A stretch of DNA of 9,630 nt from Halobacteria archaeon (lineage in GTDB: Archaea > Halobacteriota > Syntropharchaeia > Alkanophagales > Methanospirareceae): contig JAOZPO010000043.1 in the NCBI GenBank assembly GCA_029932715.1, forward strand, positions 1 to 9,630, written 5' to 3'. This document shows, piece after piece, positions 1-5,695 of this stretch. A program made the position numbers and the translations under genes. The stretch's first letter is position 1. Each line of letters begins with the position of its first letter. The notes beneath the pieces are model-generated. The model was not told the origin of the DNA. It ran no database searches and was given only the letters and a program-made list of their open reading frames with translations.

Positions 1-195
1 TTCCATCAAATTTGCTTCTTTTGCCTTTTCACCCTTTTATACATCTCCAAAAATGTCCTCCGCCGCTAATACAGCACTAATATCAATCTCAGCCACTCTT
101 TTTATTGCATCCACCTTCTCAGGGTCCACAAGTACTTCAAAACTGTGCTTACCGTGCTTATACCTTGCTATCACCGCTTTGTCCAGGCTGACCAT
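1..195 (-). pseudogene. sdo1: SBDS ribosome maturation protein, N-terminal part, interrupted by an in-frame TAA; runs off the window
   Basis: Translation from the ATG at 195 downward gives MVSLDKAVIARYKHGKHSFE, then a stretch containing VLVDPEKV and LAAEDIFGDV. This is the start of the archaeal SBDS (Shwachman-Bodian-Diamond/Sdo1) protein, which helps release the anti-association factor aIF6 from the large ribosomal subunit. Codon 53 (bases 39-37) is TAA. The same frame then continues with KGEKAKEANLME, which fits the family, where an aromatic or similar residue would stand instead of the stop. The frame is kept on both sides, so this is a single-base substitution, not an indel. It could be a sequencing or assembly error, a real nonsense mutation, or (less likely) readthrough. 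The gene starts 8 bases after the psmA stop, the usual archaeal psmA-SBDS order, so one transcript is likely. An ATG at bases 6-4 could allow reinitiation. The rest lies outside the window. Confidence 0.85.
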
Positions 196-203
196 TTTAG
201 TGC

Positions 204-986
204 CTATTTCTCCTTATCCGCCTTCTCCCCTTTCATCTTCCCCTTAGCAGCAGCCTTTTCGTTCTTATTCTTCAGTTTCTTTATATACGGCTCTAACTCA
301 TCTGCACTCACAATCCTGAATCTCTTCTTCTCTGACTCTGCGAGGCCCATATCCACCGTTGTTACGTCTATATTCCCCTCTGTTACCTTATACAAAGCAT
401 CCAAACCGAGCAAGATGGCTTCTTCGAGCTTGACGTTCTCGTCATACGTCTCCTCTAACATCTCAGTTACTATCGCTCTTCCCGAGCCTATCGCAGTTGC
501 TTTATACTCAAGCAGAGCACCGCTGGGGTCTGTCTCAAGGAGGTAATTATTCCCGTTGTAGACGCCACCTATCAACAATGCGGTCCCAAAGGGTCTGAGG
601 CCACCTATTTGGGTATATGCCTGTTTAAAATCACATATCTTCTTCGCTAATGTTTGCACATCTATCGCCTCGTCATAGATGATCTCATTTATCTGCGCCT
701 CCACCCTGCCTCTATCTATTAGCACCCGCGCGTCTGCGACCAGACCCGAAGTTGCTGCTCCTATATGGTCATCAATCTGAAATATCTTCTCTACTGAGCC
801 CCCTTCTAACAGTCGAGAAGTCAGTCTTTTGTCCACCAATAGCACAACGCCATCAGTTGCCTTTATCCCAACGGCTGTAGTCCCTCTTTTCACTGCTTCA
901 CGTGCGTATTCTACCTGAAATAACCGCCCATCCGGACTGAACACTGTTATCGCCCTATCATACCCCATCTGTGGCATCATTTGCAT
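204..986 (-). CDS. psmA: 20S proteasome alpha subunit (PsmA)
   Basis: This 260-residue protein is the structural alpha subunit of the archaeal 20S proteasome. Seven copies form the outer ring and gate the chamber; the catalytic threonine sits in the beta subunit. The N-terminal gate and signature are clear: MGYDRAITVFSPDG at residues 7-20, then RLFQVEYAREAVKRG up to about residue 35. RPFGTALLIGG near residue 131 and the acidic loop DPSGALLEYKA near residue 153 are also typical of the family. The last ~25 residues are very rich in Lys and Glu and make the protein somewhat longer than usual archaeal alpha subunits. The start at 986 is supported by a GGTGA ribosome binding site 7 bases upstream. 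The tRNA-Ala gene ends 26 bases upstream and SBDS starts 8 bases downstream, so tRNA-psmA-SBDS may be read as one unit. Confidence 0.97.
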   Translation of the reverse strand: MQMMPQMGYDRAITVFSPDGRLFQVEYAREAVKRGTTAVGIKATDGVVLLVDKRLTSRLLEGGSVEKIFQIDDHIGAATSGLVADARVLIDRGRVEAQINEIIYDEAIDVQTLAKKICDFKQAYTQIGGLRPFGTALLIGGVYNGNNYLLETDPSGALLEYKATAIGSGRAIVTEMLEETYDENVKLEEAILLGLDALYKVTEGNIDVTTVDMGLAESEKKRFRIVSADELEPYIKKLKNKNEKAAAKGKMKGEKADKEK

Positions 987-1012
987 TTATATCACCTTTT
1001 ATCGCTATCCTA

Positions 1013-1084
1013 TGGACTCGACGGGATTTGAACCCGTGGCTTCCTCCTCGCGAAGGAGGCACTCTTCCACTGAGCTACGAGCCC
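1013..1084 (-). tRNA. tRNA-Ala (anticodon CGC)
   Basis: The minus strand folds into a complete 72-base cloverleaf. The acceptor stem is GGGCTCG against CGAGTCC with discriminator A, and it includes the G3:U70 wobble pair that identifies alanine tRNAs. The D arm is GCTC/GAGT, the anticodon stem CCTCC/GGAGG closes a TTCGCGA loop with anticodon CGC, and the T arm ACGGG/CCCGT closes TTCAAAT. CCA is not encoded. There is no intron. It reads codon GCG. It lies directly upstream of psmA on the same strand, with a TATA-like element about 40-50 bases upstream (see 1117-1155). Confidence 0.97.
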
Positions 1085-1116
1085 CTGTCAGGTCAAGTCC
1101 TTTTCACTACTAATAA

Positions 1117-1155
1117 CTATACCGATGTATAGATATAAGCTTAACAGTTATTAAG
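1117..1155. promoter_or_regulatory. Divergent promoter region with two inverted repeats between tRNA-Ala and the LysE-type gene
   Basis: Between the tRNA and the divergent exporter lie a perfect 6-base inverted repeat (CTATAC-CGAT-GTATAG, 1117-1132) and a second dyad (CTTAACAGTTATTAAG, 1140-1155, with TAAC-A-GTTA at its core). The AT-rich stretch TATAGATATAAG (1128-1139) is TATA-like in both directions. For the minus strand (TTATATCTATA) it stands about 45 bases before the tRNA. For the plus strand it would place transcription start near 1160, just before the ATG at 1179. Dual use of this element is inference. Confidence 0.5.
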
Positions 1156-1178
1156 TGAGGAGCTTTGGTTTAAAATAT

Positions 1179-1865
1179 ATGGACCCTTCATCGTTCGTCA
1201 GCGGAGCATTCCTGGTAGGATTGGGCTTTCTGACCGGGCTGAGTGGAGCTTTGATACCAGGACCTCTTCTTGCCTTTGTTATCTCGGATACGCTGAAGAG
1301 AGGAGCATTATCAGGTCCATTTACTATCATTGGTCACGTTTCCGTTGAATGCGTGATAATATCAGCACTTGTGGCTTTAGGACTCGGGTTGGAGAACTAT
1401 TTCAGCCAAATCGAATCATGGATATACATGGTAGGTGGCATTGCCCTCATAACAATATCATTCTACATTATTAAAGAGGCAAGGGCAGTGGACTCAAGAG
1501 GGGAAATGATAAACACTGAAATGGTGGGCACGCGGAATAAGTATAACAGTACAATTTTTGGCGGGTTTCTACTCACTGCTTTTAATCCCTCTTTTATACC
1601 ATGGTGGATGGTAATAGGATACCCGATATTGCTAAAAGGATTCGAATGGCTCGCCCTGACTGGAATAGTTCTAGTTACCATAGGGCATTTCCTCTCGGAT
1701 TTCGCATGGTATTCTTTCGTATCTTATTCCTTCTCGCGAGGGAAAAAGCTTTTTGTCGGGAGGAGATATGAATTAGCAATGTTCACAATTGCTATCTTTA
1801 TGGCTGCTCTGGGCACCGTGTTCCTTGTCCATTCCCCGTTGCGGAGATTGTTTGGATACTATTGA
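1179..1865 (+). CDS. LysE-family membrane translocator
   Basis: A 228-residue integral membrane protein with about six hydrophobic segments (roughly residues 7-36, 46-72, 79-99, 125-152, 155-183, 198-217). The family marks are a Gly-rich first helix ending in GALIPGPLLAFVI (residues 23-35), the mid-protein FNPSFIPWWM (135-144) and GHFLSDFAW (169-177). LysE-type proteins export amino acids or other small solutes across the cytoplasmic membrane; the substrate cannot be read from the sequence. A GTG at 1155 in the same frame would add eight residues, but a TATA-like box at 1128-1139 puts transcription start near or after that codon, so I prefer the ATG at 1179. The gene is divergent from tRNA-Ala and convergent with the next gene, with 16 bases between their stops. 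No partner gene is visible nearby. Confidence 0.85.
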   Translation: MDPSSFVSGAFLVGLGFLTGLSGALIPGPLLAFVISDTLKRGALSGPFTIIGHVSVECVIISALVALGLGLENYFSQIESWIYMVGGIALITISFYIIKEARAVDSRGEMINTEMVGTRNKYNSTIFGGFLLTAFNPSFIPWWMVIGYPILLKGFEWLALTGIVLVTIGHFLSDFAWYSFVSYSFSRGKKLFVGRRYELAMFTIAIFMAALGTVFLVHSPLRRLFGYY

Positions 1866-1881
1866 ACCTTCAATATTACCT

Positions 1882-3207
1882 TTATTTCTCACGCGCAACA
1901 AACAGCAAAGCCGCGCTAAGGATAAAAGCAATGAAGGAGAGAAGAGCGTCAAATCCTGGAGTTGAAGACGGCGCTTCCGGAGTAGCCGAGATGTTGTTTT
2001 TTGTACTATTTGACTGGTGCACCACCGACTGAATTTGCTCCTTGAATGTATAATTAGCCCCGTCGTCCCCCACGCATATCAGTTCTAAACCCTGCGGGTA
2101 TACATCATCCACTGTATTTGCTGCTACGTCAAATTCCAATATTGCATTACCTGTTTTATTTACCCTCAAAGTACCTACCTTATCGCTTCCCGTACTGAAA
2201 TTAAAAGGTGAACCCGCTACGCGAACGCTAACAGATTCCGCTTCCTCTGTCCCTACATTCCTTACACCCACGTGCAATGCGACATGATCGCCAGCATTTA
2301 TAGTCCTGGGCTCTGTATAATACGAAACCATCTCCAGCTTCGGCTTACCTTCTACCAGTACTCTTATGGTCTTGTTCAATTCGTATTCACTGTTTCCCCT
2401 ATCTTTATACGCTATCACCAGAGGAAGGTTATATACCCCAGTCGCTGCATCTTCTGCAATATCAACAAAAACCATTGTAGAGATTGCTTTGCCCGCCTCT
2501 ATTTCCCCTATGTACACGCGGTCCGCGCCGGATCTGGACGGTATTATTGTATCATCACAAATCAATTTCGCCTCCACATCCTTTGCAGTCGCTTCCCCTG
2601 TATTTCCTATTTTCATTGTTAATTTTACATTCTTATAGCCCTGTCTAACGTGCGCGGGCTCCGTATACACATCGCCAAGCGTTATTACTGGACTCCCTTT
2701 TACCACAAATGCGATGTCTGAGGTCACCGGGCTACCCCAAAAACCGCCGGCATCCGGATGATAAAAGAAATTATTCGGCATAGATACGTAATAACCCAGA
2801 TCAGTATCAAAATAGTATTCATACCATGAAAATTTTACCGGTATGACATAAACGCCATTAGGTATTCCTTCTTCCACGTGGACGGTGATCTTTTCCTTCT
2901 TCTCGCGCATTGAATTTAGCGCCGGTATTTGAACTTCCGTGCGCCCCACAAGGGATACGTTCTTTTTGTCTTCTACTTGAAATTCCAATCTGACATCTCT
3001 CGCATCTCCCGCACCGCTATTTTTAACTGTTAAAATAACGTCTCTCGTGTCGCCCTGGTGCAGCTCCGTTGGCGTTACGCCTGTTATGACAATAGAAGAG
3101 CGAACGGCACTAACTGGCGTTGTTGCTACTGCGAATAGAAAAGCAAATATGCACACGCATATCGCTGCTATCCCTAATAATCCCTTCTGCATTTCCTTGC
3201 GGTGCAT
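1882..3207 (-). CDS. Secreted surface protein with COG1361/CARDB-like domains and PGF-CTERM anchor signal
   Basis: This 441-residue exported protein has a signal peptide (residues 1-34, hydrophobic core GLLGIAAICVCIFAFLFAVA, end PVSA). Three beta-sandwich repeats follow, at about 38-170, 172-286 and 290-392. Each has the COG1361/CARDB-like pattern of a start such as PTELHQGD, YTEPAHVRQG or YTEPRTINAGD followed by VKN(S/T)G, IGNTG or VRNVG. A Ser/Pro/Thr linker (about 398-416) then leads to TPGF, a hydrophobic segment (422-437) and the basic tail AREK. That tripartite end is the PGF-CTERM signal, which archaeosortase A recognises and replaces with a lipid anchor in other euryarchaea. Several N-x-S/T sequons suggest glycosylation. 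A TATA element at 3231-3238 lies about 27 bases before the ATG, so the mRNA is probably leaderless. The ligand is unknown; an S-layer or envelope role is inferred. Confidence 0.85.
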   Translation of the reverse strand: MHRKEMQKGLLGIAAICVCIFAFLFAVATTPVSAVRSSIVITGVTPTELHQGDTRDVILTVKNSGAGDARDVRLEFQVEDKKNVSLVGRTEVQIPALNSMREKKEKITVHVEEGIPNGVYVIPVKFSWYEYYFDTDLGYYVSMPNNFFYHPDAGGFWGSPVTSDIAFVVKGSPVITLGDVYTEPAHVRQGYKNVKLTMKIGNTGEATAKDVEAKLICDDTIIPSRSGADRVYIGEIEAGKAISTMVFVDIAEDAATGVYNLPLVIAYKDRGNSEYELNKTIRVLVEGKPKLEMVSYYTEPRTINAGDHVALHVGVRNVGTEEAESVSVRVAGSPFNFSTGSDKVGTLRVNKTGNAILEFDVAANTVDDVYPQGLELICVGDDGANYTFKEQIQSVVHQSNSTKNNISATPEAPSSTPGFDALLSFIAFILSAALLFVAREK

Positions 3208-3230
3208 AAATACAGAACAAGCTATGATAT

Positions 3231-3238
3231 AATATAAA
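3231..3238 (-). promoter_or_regulatory. TATA box of the PGF-CTERM protein gene (leaderless promoter)
   Basis: On the minus strand the region reads ATTTATATTATATC. The centre of TTTATATT is about 27 bases from the ATG at 3207, the usual archaeal TATA-to-start distance. No ribosome binding site precedes the ATG, which fits a leaderless transcript. Confidence 0.5.
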
Positions 3239-3266
3239 TCTTCTGCGACTACGCTGACTGACCTAA

Positions 3267-3938
3267 CTAACGAAGGTTGAAGTCGGCACTATAATAAACG
3301 TCAAATTCGCCCTCTGCTGTGATTAGCTGGTTATACGATGTCTGAGAATCGCCAGAACCAGAACCCGAAAGCACCGAGCATCCCGTGCTCACTATCCCTT
3401 CAGCCATGGATGAGAAGTCATACTCAGCCAGCGACATTGCATTGTTCGTCCTCACACTGGAATGAACATTACCGCGATCAAGCCTGAATTGCGAACCCGT
3501 AGCTGAACAGAGAAAGCCCTGCGGCATGCACAGGCTGCTATCTCCCGTATATGAAGCGCCAACACCTGTACTTTCGCTGCCTGTTAACCGTCCGGATGTG
3601 TTCAGAGGGTCATAACCTATGGAAGTTGCAGTCCATAATTGACTGCCACGGGCTGCTGGTATAACACTCAATACGTCATGTACCCGGGTTTCGCCCGCCG
3701 GTGCGTTGACGCGAAAAGCATGCGTAAAATGCTCTGATACGCTCTCGTCTGAATACGCATGTGAATAATCCTGGCTCATATTCAACGAGCCTGTGTGCCG
3801 GAGGTCTGTCATCGCCCATACGCGGTCAGGCTGACGCATAGTCCAGAAGTCGCCCTGAGCTAAAGCAGGTACCACCAAAATACTCAATAATACAAAACAA
3901 CCTGCTATCTGCATAATAGCCCATCTATCTGCATTCAT
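3267..3938 (-). CDS. Small secreted protein A of unknown family (C-x6-C, beta-rich)
   Basis: I do not recognise a named family. With the ATG at 3938 the protein has 223 residues: a signal peptide (MNADRWAIMQIAGCFVLLSI, then VVPALA before QGD) and a mature part rich in Ser, Gly, Thr and Tyr with alternating polar/hydrophobic runs that suggest beta structure. There is no C-terminal membrane segment. It has SQDYSH (55-60), a Cys pair C137-x6-C144 (LCMPQGFLC), a third Cys near 187, and the end GEFDVYYSADFNLR. The Cys pair and C-terminal strand recur in B and C, and SQDYSH recurs in the tail of D. The frame is open up to 4031, but that stretch translates the A/T-rich terminator of the previous gene into an improbable Phe-rich start, so I reject it. 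AAAGGGA at 3951-3957 may serve as ribosome binding site. Confidence 0.7.
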   Translation of the reverse strand: MNADRWAIMQIAGCFVLLSILVVPALAQGDFWTMRQPDRVWAMTDLRHTGSLNMSQDYSHAYSDESVSEHFTHAFRVNAPAGETRVHDVLSVIPAARGSQLWTATSIGYDPLNTSGRLTGSESTGVGASYTGDSSLCMPQGFLCSATGSQFRLDRGNVHSSVRTNNAMSLAEYDFSSMAEGIVSTGCSVLSGSGSGDSQTSYNQLITAEGEFDVYYSADFNLR

Positions 3939-3972
3939 CCTTACTATTCTTCCCTTTGCGTTTATCATTATC

Positions 3973-4020
3973 AAAAAAAAAAAACAAAAAGGGGGAAAAG
4001 AAAAGAAAAAAAATGCCCCC
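3973..4020 (-). terminator. T-rich terminator with GGGGG/CCCCC stem downstream of gene B
   Basis: In the minus-strand direction the sequence reads GGGGG (4020-4016), a T-rich 20-base stretch, CCCCC (3995-3991), then T5-G-T12 ending at 3973. A long T tract is the main archaeal termination signal. The 5-base G/C arms could add a hairpin. It begins 35 bases after the stop codon of gene B, and the T tracts separate B from A. Confidence 0.7.
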
Positions 4021-4054
4021 TGTTTCTTCATTGGTTGTTGTCGCTATCGCCTAT

Positions 4055-4909
4055 CTATGCTGGCAATTGGAATACAGGGTATGTCCTGGGCAGTCCTACG
4101 GACGGTATCTTTGATGTGTATGTCATGGACTTACTGAACTTCCAGGCACCACTGGCTGAGGTCATCTCGCTGTATGTCGTCCTACCTGCAAGCGGGTAAC
4201 TTGTGCTGCAGTTCGTACCTTCCATCGTGCTTACCTTCATGCCTGCTTTTACTGTACCTCTACCATAATCAAAGCCTGTTTCATCACTAATACCCCTTGC
4301 ATCTATCTCATGGTGTAATCTCGGCGAGTCAGTTGTCGTTGCAGCGGTCTTGGTTTGTGCCGTTACATAGGTCACTCTACTCAACTGGCTACCTTCTGCT
4401 ACCATCTCGTTAGTTGGTGGTATACATACATCACTTTGCCATACACAAAGACCTTCCATACCTCCTGGTCCATCGTTATCGCCCTCTGATACGATGCTCA
4501 AGCCTGCATTCTCTGTTACGTCCACCCAGGCTATTGGGCTACTCGTATTGGTTATGTAGTAACTAAGTCTCTTCTCTACCCCGAGGTTTGGCGCCTTTGA
4601 CCCGTCAAACGTGAAATCCTTCATGAAACTGGTGACACCATCAACAGCTTTCATGTTCTCGGTATACTCAATCTGCCCTACACGCTCGTCATCCGTGAGG
4701 ATCTTGTCACTAAGGTTCTGTGTAGTATGTGTCTCCTTAAGGCTTTCTACTTCGCTCACGGTACCAATGCACTCGATGTTCACAGAAGTCACAATCTTCG
4801 CGGTCTCATTTGGTGCTGGCACCGGAGGACTTGCGGAAACAACACCTGCAACTGCAATCGTCATCGCCACTGCGATAGCTATGATCATTCTTATCCCTTT
4901 TACGTTCAT
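4055..4909 (-). CDS. Secreted protein B of unknown family (C-x6-C, beta-rich)
   Basis: The family is not one I can name. From the ATG at 4909 the protein has 284 residues. A signal peptide (MNVKGIRMIIAIAVAMTIAV, ending VVSAS) is followed by a Pro-rich start (PPVPAPNE) and a long Thr/Ser-rich, probably beta, mature part without a C-terminal anchor. Conserved-looking points are DGPGGMEGLC, the Cys pair C155-x6-C162 (LCVWQSDVC), a third Cys at 234, and the end motif TTYSEMTSASGAWKF. B and C align from (Y/F)GR-x-T...AG(M/L) to G-A-aromatic-x-F with nearly equal spacing, which supports common ancestry. An in-frame GTG at 4924 would add five residues, but it lies inside the GGAGGTGA ribosome binding site (4921-4928), so the ATG is the better start. 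The gene has its own TATA box near 5011-5019 and a T-rich terminator at 3973-4020. Confidence 0.8.
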   Translation of the reverse strand: MNVKGIRMIIAIAVAMTIAVAGVVSASPPVPAPNETAKIVTSVNIECIGTVSEVESLKETHTTQNLSDKILTDDERVGQIEYTENMKAVDGVTSFMKDFTFDGSKAPNLGVEKRLSYYITNTSSPIAWVDVTENAGLSIVSEGDNDGPGGMEGLCVWQSDVCIPPTNEMVAEGSQLSRVTYVTAQTKTAATTTDSPRLHHEIDARGISDETGFDYGRGTVKAGMKVSTMEGTNCSTSYPLAGRTTYSEMTSASGAWKFSKSMTYTSKIPSVGLPRTYPVFQLPA

Positions 4910-4920
4910 TTTTGTTCTTT

Positions 4921-4928
4921 TCACCTCC
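4921..4928 (-). promoter_or_regulatory. Ribosome binding site of gene B
   Basis: GGAGGTGA on the minus strand is an excellent match to the 3' end of archaeal 16S rRNA. It stands 11 bases before the ATG at 4909 and overlaps an in-frame GTG, which decides the start in favour of the ATG. Confidence 0.8.
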
Positions 4929-4962
4929 TATTTCTTTTATTGATATGCCTATTGCTCGGCAT

Positions 4963-4975
4963 AGTAGCAGCTACT
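4963..4975. repeat. Perfect inverted repeat AGTAGC-A-GCTACT in the leader region of gene B
   Basis: Two 6-base arms with a single-base spacer lie between the TATA box (5011-5019) and the ribosome binding site (4921-4928) of gene B. This could be a repressor site or a small RNA fold in the leader. Function is inference. Confidence 0.4.
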
Positions 4976-5010
4976 TTACCTTATACTGCGTTAGTTCATT
5001 TATACGTTGG

Positions 5011-5019
5011 TATATAAAA
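5011..5019 (-). promoter_or_regulatory. TATA box of gene B
   Basis: The minus strand reads CCCTTTTATATACC here, a good archaeal TATA element. It would place the transcript start near 4985-4990 and leave a leader of about 75-80 bases. A second AT-rich element (CGTATAAATG, about 4997-5006) could be an alternative. Confidence 0.5.
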
Positions 5020-5032
5020 GGGTATACGGTCT

Positions 5033-5060
5033 TTAGGTAAGAACCTTAGGTAAGGGTAAG
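5033..5060. repeat. Tandem direct repeats TTAGGTAAG upstream of the gene B promoter
   Basis: TTAGGTAAG occurs at 5033-5041 and again at 5046-5054 (13-base period), followed at once by GGTAAG at 5055-5060. The array starts about 14 bases upstream of the TATA box of gene B and ends some 80 bases beyond the stop of the regulator gene. The position fits an activator site; the binding protein is unknown, and the neighbouring winged-helix protein is the obvious candidate. Confidence 0.5.
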
Positions 5061-5137
5061 TTAACGGTGTGAATGACGTCCCGTGGTGAAATGCTAAAAA
5101 GAAGGGCTATTAACGCGTTTCGGGCTGCTGAATTCTG

Positions 5138-5431
5138 TTATTTTAACTGATCCCTCAACTTCTGGTAATCGTGCAGAAACTCCTTCCCCTTCTCCGTCGT
5201 TCTGTACCCCTTGCCCGTGTTCTCTATAAGTTGTTTCTCGTCTAAATACGCGATGTAGTTACTCGCCCTATTAAAGTTGAGATTCGCTTTGTACACTATC
5301 TCCGTCTTCTTCGCCCCGTCTATCGCCGCGGAAAGGATGTCCACTATTATCTCGAATCCCCCTCTTCGCTTTTTGATGCTGTCCTTGAGGCTATCTCTTA
5401 TGCCATCTTTGATGTACTCTTCTACCTGCAT
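5138..5431 (-). CDS. Archaeal winged-helix transcriptional regulator (HTH_45-like)
   Basis: A 97-residue DNA-binding protein of the short archaeal winged-helix type (HTH_45-like / COG3432-like). Residues 22-38 (RRGGFEIIVDILSAAID) form the first helix. The typical GAKKTEIVYKANLNFNRA (39-56) leads into the recognition helix, and KGYRTTEKGKEFLHDYQKL (74-92) is the wing plus closing helix. The first 20 residues form a charged helix before the family core. The ATG at 5431 has the purine-rich GGGAGAAGAG just upstream as ribosome binding site. No sensor domain or Cys residue is present, so a signal cannot be guessed. It lies between two secreted-protein genes, B downstream on the same strand and C divergent, with repeat elements near both promoters. 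I infer, without proof, that it controls these neighbours. Confidence 0.88.
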   Translation of the reverse strand: MQVEEYIKDGIRDSLKDSIKKRRGGFEIIVDILSAAIDGAKKTEIVYKANLNFNRASNYIAYLDEKQLIENTGKGYRTTEKGKEFLHDYQKLRDQLK

Positions 5432-5626
5432 TCTCTTCTCCCTTTTCGCTTATCCCTCGCTAAAAGCAATCTTCACCCTTCGCGCTAAAAATCTTTCCTG
5501 CACTCGCATCACGCTATGTATGAATATCCCTTTTCAGCGCTATCTTCAGTACTTCACCTTAAGTTATAGCATTATTTTCTCGTTATGCAAATCCGCGATA
5601 ATAACAGGTATAATAAATATATGATG

Positions 5627-5640
5627 TTAACATGTGTTAA
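5627..5640. promoter_or_regulatory. Operator-like dyad TTAACA-TG-TGTTAA before gene C
   Basis: Two perfect 6-base arms with a 2-base spacer end three bases before the TATA box at 5644-5651 and overlap the expected BRE position. Bound protein here would interfere with, or assist, TBP/TFB. Its core ACATGTGT recurs in the promoter of gene D (8687-8694). Confidence 0.5.
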
Positions 5641-5643
5641 AGC

Positions 5644-5651
5644 TTTATATA
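5644..5651 (+). promoter_or_regulatory. TATA box of gene C
   Basis: AAAGCTTTATATAG is a strong BRE/TATA match (TTTATATA at 5644-5651). Transcription should start near 5672-5675, so the short leader would begin at the ribosome binding site. Confidence 0.65.
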
Positions 5652-5674
5652 GTCGTAAACCATATAACCGAGAA

Positions 5675-5683
5675 GGAGGTGAT
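5675..5683 (+). promoter_or_regulatory. Ribosome binding site of gene C
   Basis: GGAGGTGAT is a full match to the archaeal anti-Shine-Dalgarno sequence, 12 bases before the ATG at 5696. It fixes this ATG as the start, rather than the in-frame ATG at 5585, which lies upstream of the TATA box. Confidence 0.8.
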
Positions 5684-5695
5684 AGAAGAGAAAAA

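Larger units (their letters stand above)
5432..5695. other. Divergent intergenic region between the regulator and gene C
   Basis: This 264-base gap carries both promoters. The plus side has a clear dyad, TATA box and ribosome binding site (listed separately). On the regulator side only weak TATA-like matches are seen. CGCTAAAA occurs at about 5458 and again at about 5484, in similar surroundings (followed by CAATCTT and ATCTT), possibly a diverged short direct repeat. No further gene is supported. Confidence 0.45.

Noticed and set aside
3939..4031. N-terminal extension of gene A to an ATG at 4031
   Set aside because: The extension translates the poly-T terminator of gene B into a Phe-rich stretch, and a normal signal peptide begins at the ATG at 3938.
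5112..5119. Palindrome AACGCGTT downstream of the regulator gene
   Set aside because: A single 8-base palindrome with no partner or promoter context is not meaningful alone.
5585..5695. N-terminal extension of gene C to an ATG at 5585
   Set aside because: It lies upstream of the TATA box, and the ribosome binding site at 5675-5683 fits the ATG at 5696.
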